From Cordilura impudica (Eukaryota; Arthropoda; Insecta; Diptera; Scathophagidae): a stretch of DNA of 64,000 nt. Positions within the stretch are counted from its first letter, which is position 1. Each line of letters starts with the position of its first letter. The notes below the pieces were generated by a model that saw only the letters and a list, made by a program, of their open reading frames with translations, was not told the DNA's origin and ran no database searches. A program made the translations under genes and the position numbers. Where the stretch lies: NCBI GenBank assembly GCA_963682025.1, contig OY821522.1:28942959-29006958 (forward strand), read 5' to 3'. This document shows positions 10,352 to 19,300 of the stretch, in pieces.

Positions 10352-10970
10352 TAGTAAAGTGATTTCCATTTTATCCAACTTTCCCCCTTTTGAACAGATC
10401 TGGTATCGTATGGATGTTTTATGTTTGGTTTCCCCTTTGATTTAGGCCTTGTATCTTTATATGGAGTTTCTGTTGTCGTTTCATCAAATAACAATTTCTT
10501 TTTAGATTTAACACTTGGTTTTTTTCTTCCGAATTTCTGTTTTTTTCTTTTTTAAGTACGGATAATCTTCATCTTCTAATTTACGTTTGGAAATATTTAG
10601 GTATTTTTCATCTAAATCGTTATCTTTAAAAAATTTTTAATTCTTTTTGCTTTATTTTTAATTTAGGTGTAGAGTTAGAAAATTTTGCAGGGTTTTCAAA
10701 CTTATCATAGTTTTCAGTTACTTCAAAATTCTTTTCAAAATTTTTATTCATCATTGGATCAGTATTATTAATAACAAGATTTGCGTTTTCTTTCACAACC
10801 GATTTATGATTATCCGTTAATGGTTTGATGGGATTAATTTTGCTTTTTATAAACATATTTAATTCTTGTTTGATTTTAATCCATTTGTTGAAGTCTGATA
10901 TTGACTCATCATTTAGGTATGGTATTAGTTTTCTGGTAATAAATTCAGAAGATAATTGATCTTCTAACAT
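10352..10970 (-). pseudogene. Lys-rich Polinton-associated protein of unknown function, two frameshifts
   Basis: The ATG-initiated frame at 10970 begins MLEDQLSSEFITRKLIPYLN and is helical, then acidic/Asn-rich. It stops at 10626 in a T run, but a neighbouring frame carries on (DLDEKYLNISKRKLEDEDYP). After a second shift in an A run near 10545 a basic stretch ends with PYDTRS and WIKWKSLY and a stop at 10352. Two one-base indels in homopolymers explain the breaks. Position between penton and GGFL-tail genes suggests a structural or DNA-condensing role. This is inference from context and composition only. Confidence 0.45.
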
Positions 10971-11036
10971 TACATAATAAGTATTTGGATGTAGTAATAT
11001 AACTTTATTGAATTTTCATTTATTAGACATTTTTTA

Positions 11037-11366
11037 TTAATTTTCCAATAAAGCCTCCCAACAGTGACGATAACAATACAGGTAAAAATCCTCCTTTTTG
11101 AATAAGTACCTTTTTGACTTTACAGATCCATTTGATTTTGAAATGATTCGAAGTTCTTTTTTATATCTATTTAAAATTGTATGATCTCTAGGTATAAGTT
11201 TAGTATTTCCATTAAGGATATTGAATATTATTTCAATTATAGTTTTTATAAAATCATCGTCGACATTTTCAAGTATTGCTTTCCGTAGTTTTCCGTTATT
11301 CGTCTTGAGAACATACAACATATGCTTGTTTTCCTTCAATCGTTTTAAGTTCTTTTTTAATACCAT
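11037..11366 (-). pseudogene. Polinton protein with GGFL-type hydrophobic tail, C-terminal frameshift
   Basis: The likely start is ATG 11366 (VLKKNLKRLKENKH follows). Basic, helical. A KLRKAILENVDDDFIKTIIE block followed by FNILNGNTKLIP is a recurring pattern in Maverick-encoded small proteins of insects. Family members end in a KGGFLP-type hydrophobic, glycine-rich tail. Here the main frame ends in an unrelated tail, while the neighbouring frame from about 11,095 encodes a GGFL tail with LL and GG repeats, so a one-base shift near 11,095-11,105 has occurred. The tail recalls membrane-active or capsid-cementing adenoviral proteins; that comparison is speculative. Confidence 0.55.
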
Positions 11367-11438
11367 TTTCAGTTGTATCACAATAGCAGAAACAAAAATT
11401 TGGATTGAAGATATTTGTTCTGTATCTTAATAGATCGT

Positions 11439-11980
11439 TTATATTTGAGCAAGGTCAATCAATAAGTAACCATGAGGTTTGTTAGTAACTTCTTTATATA
11501 TTCTCATTAATTCTACTGAATTTCCGGGTTCAATTTGTCTTGCTAAATACTGAAACTGTAATGTATCCCTTGGATTTTTAAACACACCAATATATTTTGA
11601 GTTCAACGAAATGTCTCTTGTATGAGAAGATTTATGAAAAATATTTTGAGTTACAACAATAACCGAGAAATTTCTGTGATGAGACCCTTTTGTGAAAAGC
11701 TCACACACATTCTTATTAAATGCGCCCATCATTAAATCATCTAAAATAAGTAAAACTGGTTTATGTAAATCATTGTCCAAATCATTTGGTATCCCATTAT
11801 ATTATTCTATATTATTAAAATTTGGTTTGGCATTTTCTTCTCCGTAGCACCAAATAATTCTGGTAATTGGTGAACCTATTAAAAATTGCTTATAAAATTT
11901 TTTAAAAAGGTGGTTTTTCCAGATCCTGAGGGTCCACTAATCAGCATTGTGAATGGATGCGTGAACTGATAAAACATCAT
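11439..11980 (-). pseudogene. Polinton FtsK/HerA-type DNA-packaging ATPase (A32-like), frameshift plus stop
   Basis: The motor expected to pump DNA into the particle. ATG at 11980. Walker A is GPSGSGKTTF (about 11,945-11,915). A one-base frameshift in the T/A run near 11,900 follows, then a block ending NAKPNFNN. An in-frame TAA at 11,804-11,802 interrupts it. The remainder holds Walker B (PVLLILDDLM) and the sensor-like segment VIVVTQNIFH, continuing to the stop at 11439. All key motifs survive in sequence, but the gene cannot be read through. About 180 codons in all, somewhat short for the family. Confidence 0.75.
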
Positions 11981-12023
11981 GTAGTATTAAATGTTAAATA
12001 CGAATAAAAGCGTATTTATAGTT

Positions 12024-12332
12024 TTAAACTTTTATTTGGTCTTGTATGCATTTATCTAAATTAAAATGTCGTGTATATTTTTCTATTAGATTGATTAGAG
12101 AATGCTTTCTAAAGCTATATACAATACATTTGCAAGTATTAGGTCCTTCCAAACAAGTATCTACAGACCAAGGACAATGATTAAAATGCTCTCCATGCAC
12201 AGTTTCCAATAGTACTTTATTTTCCAAGATATCAAGAAGATTTATAAAATTGAGTATAAAGTTCATATCATCTAAACATATGATTCTATTATAATCACGT
12301 AAAAAGTTTTCAATTTTTGCTCTCAGTGCCAT
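12024..12332 (-). CDS. 102-aa Cys/His-rich protein, copy 1 (unknown function)
   Basis: An intact frame starting at ATG 12332. The N-terminal half is helical (RIICLDDMNFILNFINLLDI). The middle holds H46, H49, H52, C53, C60, C67 and C69, which could bind zinc. A basic helix follows, with H77, H89 and C95. I do not recognise the family. It is upstream of and on the same strand as the packaging ATPase, so it may be a Polinton gene or a captured host gene. A near-identical copy lies 431 bp upstream. The survival of both frames amid otherwise broken genes is notable. Confidence 0.5.
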   Translation of the reverse strand: MALRAKIENFLRDYNRIICLDDMNFILNFINLLDILENKVLLETVHGEHFNHCPWSVDTCLEGPNTCKCIVYSFRKHSLINLIEKYTRHFNLDKCIQDQIKV

Positions 12333-12454
12333 GTTATTTCTTCTCTTTACTAGCTTATACTAAAAACACCTTTGATATATATATATATATAGTATACGAT
12401 AAAACATTATGTAGTATTAAATGTTGAATACGAAATAAAAACATATTTATAGTT

Positions 12455-12763
12455 TTAAACTTTTATTTGGTCTTGTATACATTTATCTAAATTAAAATGT
12501 CGTATATATTTTTCTATTAGATTGATTACAGAATGCTTTCTAAAGCTATATACAATACATTTGCAAGTATCAGGTCCTTCCAAACAAGTATCTACAGACC
12601 AAGGACAATGATTAAAATGCTCTCCATGCACAGTTTCCAATAGTACTTTATTTTCCAAGATATCAAGAAGATTTATAAAATTGAGTATAAAGTTCATATC
12701 ATCTAAACATATGATTCTATTAAAATCACGTAAAAAGTTTTCAATTTTTGTTCTCAGTGCCAT
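12455..12763 (-). CDS. 102-aa Cys/His-rich protein, copy 2 (unknown function)
   Basis: This is a tandem duplicate of the frame at 12,024-12,332, also intact from ATG 12763. I count six nucleotide differences in the coding part, five of them changing the residue (A5T, Y14F, N65D, L79V, T87I). All Cys and His are conserved. Each copy has its own AT-rich upstream stretch with a (TA)n run. Function unknown. Confidence 0.5.
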   Translation of the reverse strand: MALRTKIENFLRDFNRIICLDDMNFILNFINLLDILENKVLLETVHGEHFNHCPWSVDTCLEGPDTCKCIVYSFRKHSVINLIEKYIRHFNLDKCIQDQIKV

Positions 12764-12943
12764 GTTATTTCTTCTCTTTACTAGCTTATACTAAAAACAC
12801 CTTTGATATATATATATATATACTATATATGTTGAGGGTTCTATCGTGGACTATTCAAATATGAAGATAGTTCATATAATTTAGCCTGCGTTTCACACAC
12901 ACACACACATAGTGATATTTCTAAGAATATTTGTTATTATGTA

Positions 12944-13421
12944 AGTTAAGGCAGCACGTCGCCCTCAACATTTCAACATAATTAAATTTACACTAATATT
13001 TCTGTATTCGTTCCTTAGCAACTCAAATTTTCTGCATTAGTTGCAAAATAGTTTTACCATTTGTCTGAATTATATTTTTTTTGTGTCAAATAAATTTTGC
13101 AGCATTTTCATAAATGCAAAAATCCTATGGTCAAAGCAGCGGTGTCAGGTAGCTTTGCAATTTCATTAATTTTAATAAGTCAGTCTGCACGTTCTACAAA
13201 GTCAGCAAATTCTAATTGTTGCTTGCCTTAAAAAATAATAATTATGTAGAAATTAAGTCAGTTATTTTTTGTCTTTTAGATTGAAGAAATAAAAAAAACA
13301 AACTCAAGTGTTTTACTAAAAAGCACATAGTGCTGCCTATCATTTTAGTATTAAGAAATAAATAAGCACATAGTGCTGGTAATAATAAACATTCAATAAA
13401 AAACAACTCAAGTGTTTCACT
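12944..13421 (+). repeat. Errantivirus 5' LTR
   Basis: It begins AGTTAAGGCAGCACGTCGCC and ends ...GTTTCACT, the last T shared with the primer-binding site. It matches the 3' LTR along its length with small indels. Near the 3' end a palindrome AGCACATAGTGCT occurs twice, followed by AATAAA, the likely polyadenylation signal. Confidence 0.9.
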
Positions 13422-13437
13422 GGCGCCCAACGTGGGG
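13421..13437 (+). other. Primer-binding site for tRNA-Lys
   Basis: TGGCGCCCAACGTGGGG directly follows the 5' LTR. It is complementary to the 3' end of fly tRNA-Lys (…CCCCACGTTGGGCG plus CCA) over 17 bases, as I remember that tRNA. This is the primer used by the gypsy/ZAM branch. Confidence 0.85.
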
Positions 13438-13726
13438 CCCTTTTAAGGATCAAAAAAACGGTTCACCATAGTGTGAAAAAGTGACAATCTTCATAGAAGA
13501 TAAATCTTATTGAACAAGTTTACATAGTGAAGCAGTGACTATCATTATAGAAATAAATAAATTAAAACAAAATTCATAAGAATTATTGAACCTAAGAATA
13601 ATAAATTCTTTCTAAAAAAGTAAAAAGTTGTTTGCAAAAGCACAAAAACGTTGTGAAAAATAATAAAACAAATAAAACTTCCAAACCTGAGAAGAAACAT
13701 AATATAGCAAAAAGTGCACAAGGTTA
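13438..13726 (+). other. Errantivirus leader (5' untranslated region)
   Basis: A-rich leader between primer-binding site and env-like frame, without a gag frame. In full-length relatives it would contain the splice donor for env mRNA. I could not identify the donor with confidence. Confidence 0.5.
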
Positions 13727-14608
13727 ATGAAGAGGCAGTCAGAAGTGCCACACATATTCAAAAAACCAACAAAAGACAAATCAAATCACATATATATATC
13801 ATCTTTACCAATAAAGAAGACCAAAAATCACTTCAACGGCCGAAATCAACTTCAACTTTCTCCGAAAAAGGCTTTTAAGGATTCACCACTTTGCCGCTGC
13901 AGCTTCAATTTTCAACATGTTTATTTTTTTAAAAAACACATATATCCTGTTATCCACGAAAACAAAATTCTATTATTCGAAAGTGAAAATGTTGTAAAAT
14001 GTGATTCTAAATATTTGATTTTGACGAATTGTAAAAGGAAATCAACAATTTCATTTTGCCAAGAACTAAGCTATGGAAACAACTCATGCCTTAATGACTT
14101 GCTAAATAACTACACGGCTACTTGCGATACTCTTTCGGCTCATAACATGCCAGCCATCTCAGAAATCGATGATGGGATCGTCATAATCAATGACCAATCT
14201 TTTAAACTAATGGACAGAAATGAAACCACAATCGTCCAAAAAGGGACTTTTCTAGTAACTTTCGAGAGTGAAATATTTATTAATTCTACAAAGTTCGAAA
14301 ATCTCCGCAAAATTGCTTTCAAAAGTCCGGAAACTCCCATAGCTCACTCTGTCAGTCTTGCTAACCATACCTCCATCCTATCACTCCCATACTTACACGA
14401 GCTGAATATTAAAAATATGGACCATATTTCCCATTTGCATTTCAAAGTCAGAGGAACTTGTTATATCTCCGCTTCTCTTTTTGCCCTGATTTTGGCACTT
14501 TGCGCTGCATACTTTGTAGCCAAGAGGAACCGTAAAATCGAAATAAGTAATATCCTCAATAATTACGACCAGCCGGGAACGTCTGGATCTCAAGGGGGGA
14601 GCAGTTAA
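13727..14608 (+). CDS. env: Errantivirus envelope-like protein, N-terminally replaced or truncated
   Basis: A 293-aa intact frame. After a basic N-terminal stretch of about 55 residues the protein has the Cys-rich ectodomain pattern of the C-terminal half of errantivirus (F-type) Env, including KYLILTNCKRK and FCQELSYGNNSCLNDL. Several N-glycosylation sequons follow (NYT, NET, NST, NHT), then one membrane segment near residues 246-266 and a short cytoplasmic tail. Env proteins of this group are usually about 450-550 aa. The furin site and fusion-peptide half are not visible, so membrane fusion is unlikely. No signal peptide is apparent at the N-terminus. The stop codon lies inside the start of the 3' LTR. 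Confidence 0.7.
   Translation: MKRQSEVPHIFKKPTKDKSNHIYISSLPIKKTKNHFNGRNQLQLSPKKAFKDSPLCRCSFNFQHVYFFKKHIYPVIHENKILLFESENVVKCDSKYLILTNCKRKSTISFCQELSYGNNSCLNDLLNNYTATCDTLSAHNMPAISEIDDGIVIINDQSFKLMDRNETTIVQKGTFLVTFESEIFINSTKFENLRKIAFKSPETPIAHSVSLANHTSILSLPYLHELNIKNMDHISHLHFKVRGTCYISASLFALILALCAAYFVAKRNRKIEISNILNNYDQPGTSGSQGGSS
14590..14602 (+). other. Polypurine tract of the errantivirus
   Basis: AAGGGGGGGAGC immediately precedes the 3' LTR start AGTTAAGG. This is the plus-strand primer site. It overlaps the last env codons. Confidence 0.85.
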
Positions 14609-15076
14609 GGCACGTCGCCCTCAACATTTCAACATAATTAAATTGACACCAATATTTCTGTATTCGTTCCTTAGCAACTCAAATTTTCTGCATTAGTTGC
14701 AAAATAGTTTTACCATTTGTCTGAATTATATTTTTTTTTTTGTGTCAAATAAATTTTGCAGCATTTTCATAAATGCAAGAATCCTATGGTCAAAGCAGCG
14801 GTGTCAGGTAGCTTTGTAATTTCATTAATTTTAGTAAGTCTGCACGTTCTACAAAGTCAGCAAATTCTAATTGTTGGTTGCCTTAAAAAATAATAATTAT
14901 GCAGAAATTAAGTCAGTTCTTTTTGTCTTTTAGATTGAAGAAATAAAAAAACAAACTCAAGTGTTTTACTAAAAAGAGCACATAGTGCTGCCTATCATTT
15001 TAGTATTAAGAAATAAATAAGCACATAGTGCTGGTGTTAATAAACATTCAATAAAAAACAACTAAAGTGTTTTACT
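14603..15076 (+). repeat. Errantivirus 3' LTR
   Basis: It begins AGTTAAGGCACGTCGCCCTC and ends GTTTTACT, followed by the target duplication TGTA. It differs from the 5' LTR by a three-base indel near the start, a longer T run, a few other short indels and scattered substitutions, so the insertion is not brand new. Confidence 0.9.
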
Positions 15077-15542
15077 TGTATTTTTAATTATAAGAAATCC
15101 CTAATTGATTGGAATTACATACATATGTATTACCTTAGGATGTTTTTACTACTGTTTTTCTAAGATAATATAACACATTGGGGGGGGGAATTCATAATAT
15201 CACTAAAAGGGGTTGCTTGTGTGTAGACGCAGGTGTAGTTATTAGTTCTAGATAAGGTTTAAGATTTTTATATTTAGCTCTTAAGATTTTATTTTCAATA
15301 ACCATTCGCGTTATTTCTCCATAGATACAAACGTTTAGTACCGTCAACATCAAGTTTCCTGGTTCTCCTATATTCACCCAAAAAAAAAAAATAAAAATTA
15401 AAAATGGAAAATTTAATTAAAATCGAGTGCTCCGATTGCGGAATTGTTGTTGAAGGAGTAGCAAATTTGGAGCTACACCTTCTACAAAAATGCGTCGTTA
15501 AAACTAAAAGACGTGGTATTTTTAACAACAATCCAATGTCAA

Positions 15543-16296
15543 ACAAGTAAGAAAATTATAGTCGATCTAGACCGACTATACGATACCCTATACCATGCGC
15601 TTAGAGACCCTATCTCTCAGGCCCAAGTAACTGGATATAGAAAATAAGCATAAACCAAATTTGAGTGGGATTTTTATTAATTTTTTCGGCTGCAGATATG
15701 AAAAAGTTCATATCGGATGCTATATCTATTTGGGGACTAGGCCCAAAAATGGACCGATCTTTACCATGTTTGGTAAAGTCTCTTGTATTTTGCAAATATA
15801 TAAACAAACAAAATTTGAGAAGAATCAGTGCAATATTTTTGTTTTTTTGTGAGATTTAGGTGAAGATCGGGAAGCAGCTCTATATGGGGCCCATGACTAA
15901 GAGTTATCCAATAGGGATCATTTTTGGACTACTAATTAATGGATGTAATGTATACATACAAACCCAATTTGACTAAGATTTGTATGATAATTTGGATATT
16001 ATGGCAATATATGTTGATTTCACCAATTTCAACAGTGTTCATCCCATGGCTGATAGAAGCTTATATGCCAAATTTCATCAAAATATATTCATATTTGCGA
16101 CCTGCAGTTTGATTACAAGCTTTACATGGACACACAGACGCACGGACGGACGGACGGACGGACGGACATCGTTAAATCGAATCAGATAGTGATTCTGATT
16201 CGATCTGTATAATTAAAGATGGGTGTAGGTCAAATATTTTTGGTTGTTACAAACAGCAGCACAAAGTCATTATACCCTTTTTTATAGGGTATAAAA
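15543..16296 (+). mobile_element. Family A hairpin-ended short element, copy A1
   Basis: It starts ACAAGTAAGAAAATTATAGT followed by the palindrome around TCTAGACCGA. It contains a (GACG)n tract (GACGGACGGACGGACGGACA) near 16,145-16,166 and ends in a 3' hairpin closing with GGGTATAAAA. No coding capacity. Structure matches what is known of mini-me/DINE-type, Helentron-derived elements. It interrupts Polinton polymerase B. Confidence 0.8.
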
Positions 16297-17396
16297 AAGT
16301 AAAAGTTAGTGTACCAGAAATATTTTGTCAAGTATGCAAAAAAATTTCCTTGAAAATAAGTTAAAATGCATTTGAGGACAAATGTGCATAAGGTTAATTC
16401 CGAAAGCTTTTTGAAGGAAAACTGTTTCGAAATTATTTAAAACAAGTAAGAGTGTTAAATTCGGCTGTGCCGAATCTTTGATACCCTCCACCTCGGTTTG
16501 AGTCTTGGTAATTAATGTAAATGAAAAAGTAAACAATTTGTTAAACTTAATACCAAATTATTTCAGCAAATTCTTTGGGTTGGTTTTCGTCTTTTCTATT
16601 ATTTCGGATTTATTTCGGTGTTTGCTTTTTGGTCATCGTGGTTGCTGATCGGCATGCTTTTAGGTTATATACCTATATGCATGCGTTTCCGGTTATATAA
16701 CATAACTTCTCGTTTAATTTAATTTTTGCTAATTAAATAGCTCGCTCTAACCTCCATTGCAAAGGTAATGGTTGTGCATTAAAATATTGCCATATTTGGA
16801 AAACATAGAGAATAAATTTATAATAATAAATATTCAAATTAGGGATGCCAAACGCAAAAAACCAAATGTCCCAAACATTTTAAATAAAATAATTTGTTCT
16901 CTTTATTTTCTGAAAAACTTCAAATTTTCATCCAAAAAAAATTGTGAAAATTTGTATATAAAAAATAACATTCCCATCAAATTGCGTTTATTTATGTAAC
17001 AGTTTTTATGTTCGCAATTCTTAAATATCATTTGACGTTTTCTAAAATTCATTGAATTTAAATTAATGTTTTCTTAGTGTGATTCTGTAAATTTCAACGA
17101 TCCGACAATCGGAAAATATATCGACAGCTATTGTTGTTTGCACTAAGGATTAAGTGATTCACTAAGTACATACATCTTAACGACAGCCGACAAATCTATT
17201 TTTCTAATTATTTAAATTGTAAACGGGTGGCATCTCTGTCAAAATAAGCGAAAAACACAAAGAAGATAGAAAAAACCAAATTACTTCGTGTTTGACAGGA
17301 TGATTTTATGTTTATGTTTAATATCTTTATTTTTTTACTTATATTTCTGTATATTTATTTGAAAATGAAATAATGAATTGAATATGCTATTTAATT

Positions 17397-18187
17397 TTTA
17401 TACCCTATACCACTATGTGGTTTGGGTATAATGACTTTGTGCTGCTGTTTGTAACAAACAAAAATATTTGACCTAGACCCATCTTTAATTATACCGATCG
17501 AATCAGAATCACTTTCTGAGTTGATTTAACAATGTCCGTCCGTCCGTCCGCCCGTCCGTCCGTCTGTGTGTCCATGTAAAGCTTGTAATCAAACTGCAGG
17601 TCGCAAATATGAATATATTTTGATGAAATTTGGTATATAAGCTTTTATCGGCCATAGGATGAACGCTATTGAAATTGGTGACAATCGGTCCATGTTCAGA
17701 CCTAGCCCCCATACAAATTACCCATATGAAATCGACATAAATTGCCATAAGATCCAAATTGTCATAGAGATCTTACTCAAATTGGGTTTGTATGCGTTCA
17801 TTACATCCATTAATGAGTAGTCCAAAAATTATCCCCTTGACCCCATATAGAGCTGCTTCCCGATCTTCACTTAAATCTATTAAAAAACAAAAATATTGCA
17901 CTGATTCTTCTCAAATTTTGTTTGTATATATTTTTGCTAAATACAAGAGACTTTACCAAACATGATCAGGATCGGTCCATTTTTGGACCTAGTCCCTATA
18001 TAGATATAGCATCCGATATGAACTTTTTCATATCTGCAGCCAAAAAAATTAATAAAAATCCCACTCAAATTTGGTTTTTGCTTATTTTCTATGTCCAGTT
18101 AGTTGGGCCTAAGAGATAGGGTTTCTAAACGCATGGTATAGGGTATCATATAGTCGGTCTAGACCGACTATAAATTTCTTACTTGTT
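17397..18187 (-). mobile_element. Family A element, copy A2 (reverse orientation)
   Basis: It reads in reverse from TACCCTATACCACTATGTGG to TTCTTACTTGT. It lies inside B1. The B2 copy reads straight through at 51,155 (AATTTTTTTATTTATATAAA), which shows the site before insertion. Confidence 0.85.
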
Positions 18188-19300
18188 TTATTTATATAAA
18201 AAAGTTTTTTAAATAAAGCAAAATATTTTCACTATTTTATGATTTTTATTTATGTGTGATGACATTTCAACCTAAAAATTCAAGTTTTTATCGATTGAAT
18301 AAACAACACAAAAATGGTTGTCGTTTAGATAACAACAACAGCTGACTTTAACAATAGCGAATATCGTTTAAAAATTTTACTGATAATTTTGCACTTTTCT
18401 TTTTACGATTCGACAATCGTTAAAAGAAGTTACTAAATCGCGATACCGAAAAGCTATTAATTTTTCCTGAATGTCAATATTTTTTTAAATGTAAACATTT
18501 TTTTAATGTAAACATAGGTATTTGGTGTTTTTTTTTTTTTGGAATTTCAATTTGTGTTTAACGAATAAAATTTATATATTAAAGATGCAATTGATATCTT
18601 CTAAATTTAAAATTATAATTTCCGACGTTTTGATATAATTTTCTGAAACTCAATTAATTGTAATTTATAATTGGAAATTTTTAATTCCAGTTTTTAGAAT
18701 TGATATTTTCTTAAATTTGAATGGAAAATTTAAAAAGTGCAATTTTGTGTTTATGTGTATAATAATGCTTTAGTAATTATAAACAATTTTTAGAAAATAG
18801 ATGTAATCGCAATCAGATATTTTGTAGGTAAAGCAGAATAATAATTCTATATAATATGTAGAACTTTTTTGAAAGCAAAAAACTCATTGATAACTCGGTA
18901 ACTCTATTTTGTAATGACAACAAAAAGTTAATATGCCAAACTTATGTTCATATTTGTAAAAGAATAATTGCAAAGCTAATTAGAACAAACAAATATTGTG
19001 GCGCCATCTACTGTGGCATAGTCACGCTGAACAAAATGAAGTAACACTCTGTTAATGCATTTTCCCCACAACAAAATATTGCAGAGTTTTATGTAAATAA
19101 AATAATATACCGACTTATTTCTAACATGCATTTGTTATGGATATACATATATAATATATGTATATTATTTGTATTATTTTATATGTTTATATAAATTTAT
19201 AAATAAATTTATACATAAAATTTTTTTTGCTATATTTACATTATTTTTTTTTTTATTAACAACTAGGTATTTTAGCATTATTTGCTTAAGATGTTGGTGA
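18188..19300. other. Non-coding body of family B copy B1
   Basis: This matches 51,160-51,428 and 54,171-55,630 of copy B2, except for B2's insertions. No gene seen. Confidence 0.7.

Larger units (their letters stand above)
11969..12829. repeat. Tandem duplication, two units of about 430 bp
   Basis: Unit 1 is about 11,969-12,398 and unit 2 about 12,399-12,829. Each runs from GATAAAACAT through the 102-aa frame to a (TA)n tract. The unit starts inside the first codons of the ATPase gene, so only the left unit is joined to a full ATPase. Confidence 0.85.
12944..15076 (+). mobile_element. Errantivirus (gypsy-type LTR retrotransposon) retaining env-like sequence but no gag/pol
   Basis: Two LTRs of 478 and 474 bp flank only 1.18 kb. 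All termini are present: LTR start AGTTAAGG, tRNA-Lys primer-binding site, polypurine tract, and a 4-bp target duplication TGTA at 12,940-12,943 and 15,077-15,080. Internal sequence is a leader and one 293-aa env-like frame. No gag, protease, reverse transcriptase or integrase sequence is seen. It needs trans-acting proteins from full-length relatives. It is inserted within the Polinton between the 102-aa frames and polymerase B. Confidence 0.85.

Noticed and set aside
13242..13430. 62-aa minus frame with hydrophobic residues in the 5' LTR
   Set aside because: It lies fully within an LTR and reads antisense; it is not conserved in the 3' LTR.
14140..14593. Minus frames overlapping the env-like gene
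   Set aside because: They are antisense to a frame with clear Cys, sequon and membrane-segment pattern.
15192..15377. 61-aa minus frame upstream of polymerase B as another Polinton gene
   Set aside because: Plausible by position, but no motif or family was recognised and it is short; not strong enough to annotate.
17509..17757. Conserved 65-85 aa frames that recur in every family A copy (a frame ending TSFTWTHRRTDGRTDG and another with DRSIFGPSPYIDIASDMNFF), resembling a repeated gene family
   Set aside because: They read through the non-coding family A element including its GACG microsatellite, appear on both strands, and lack consistent starts or stops between copies.
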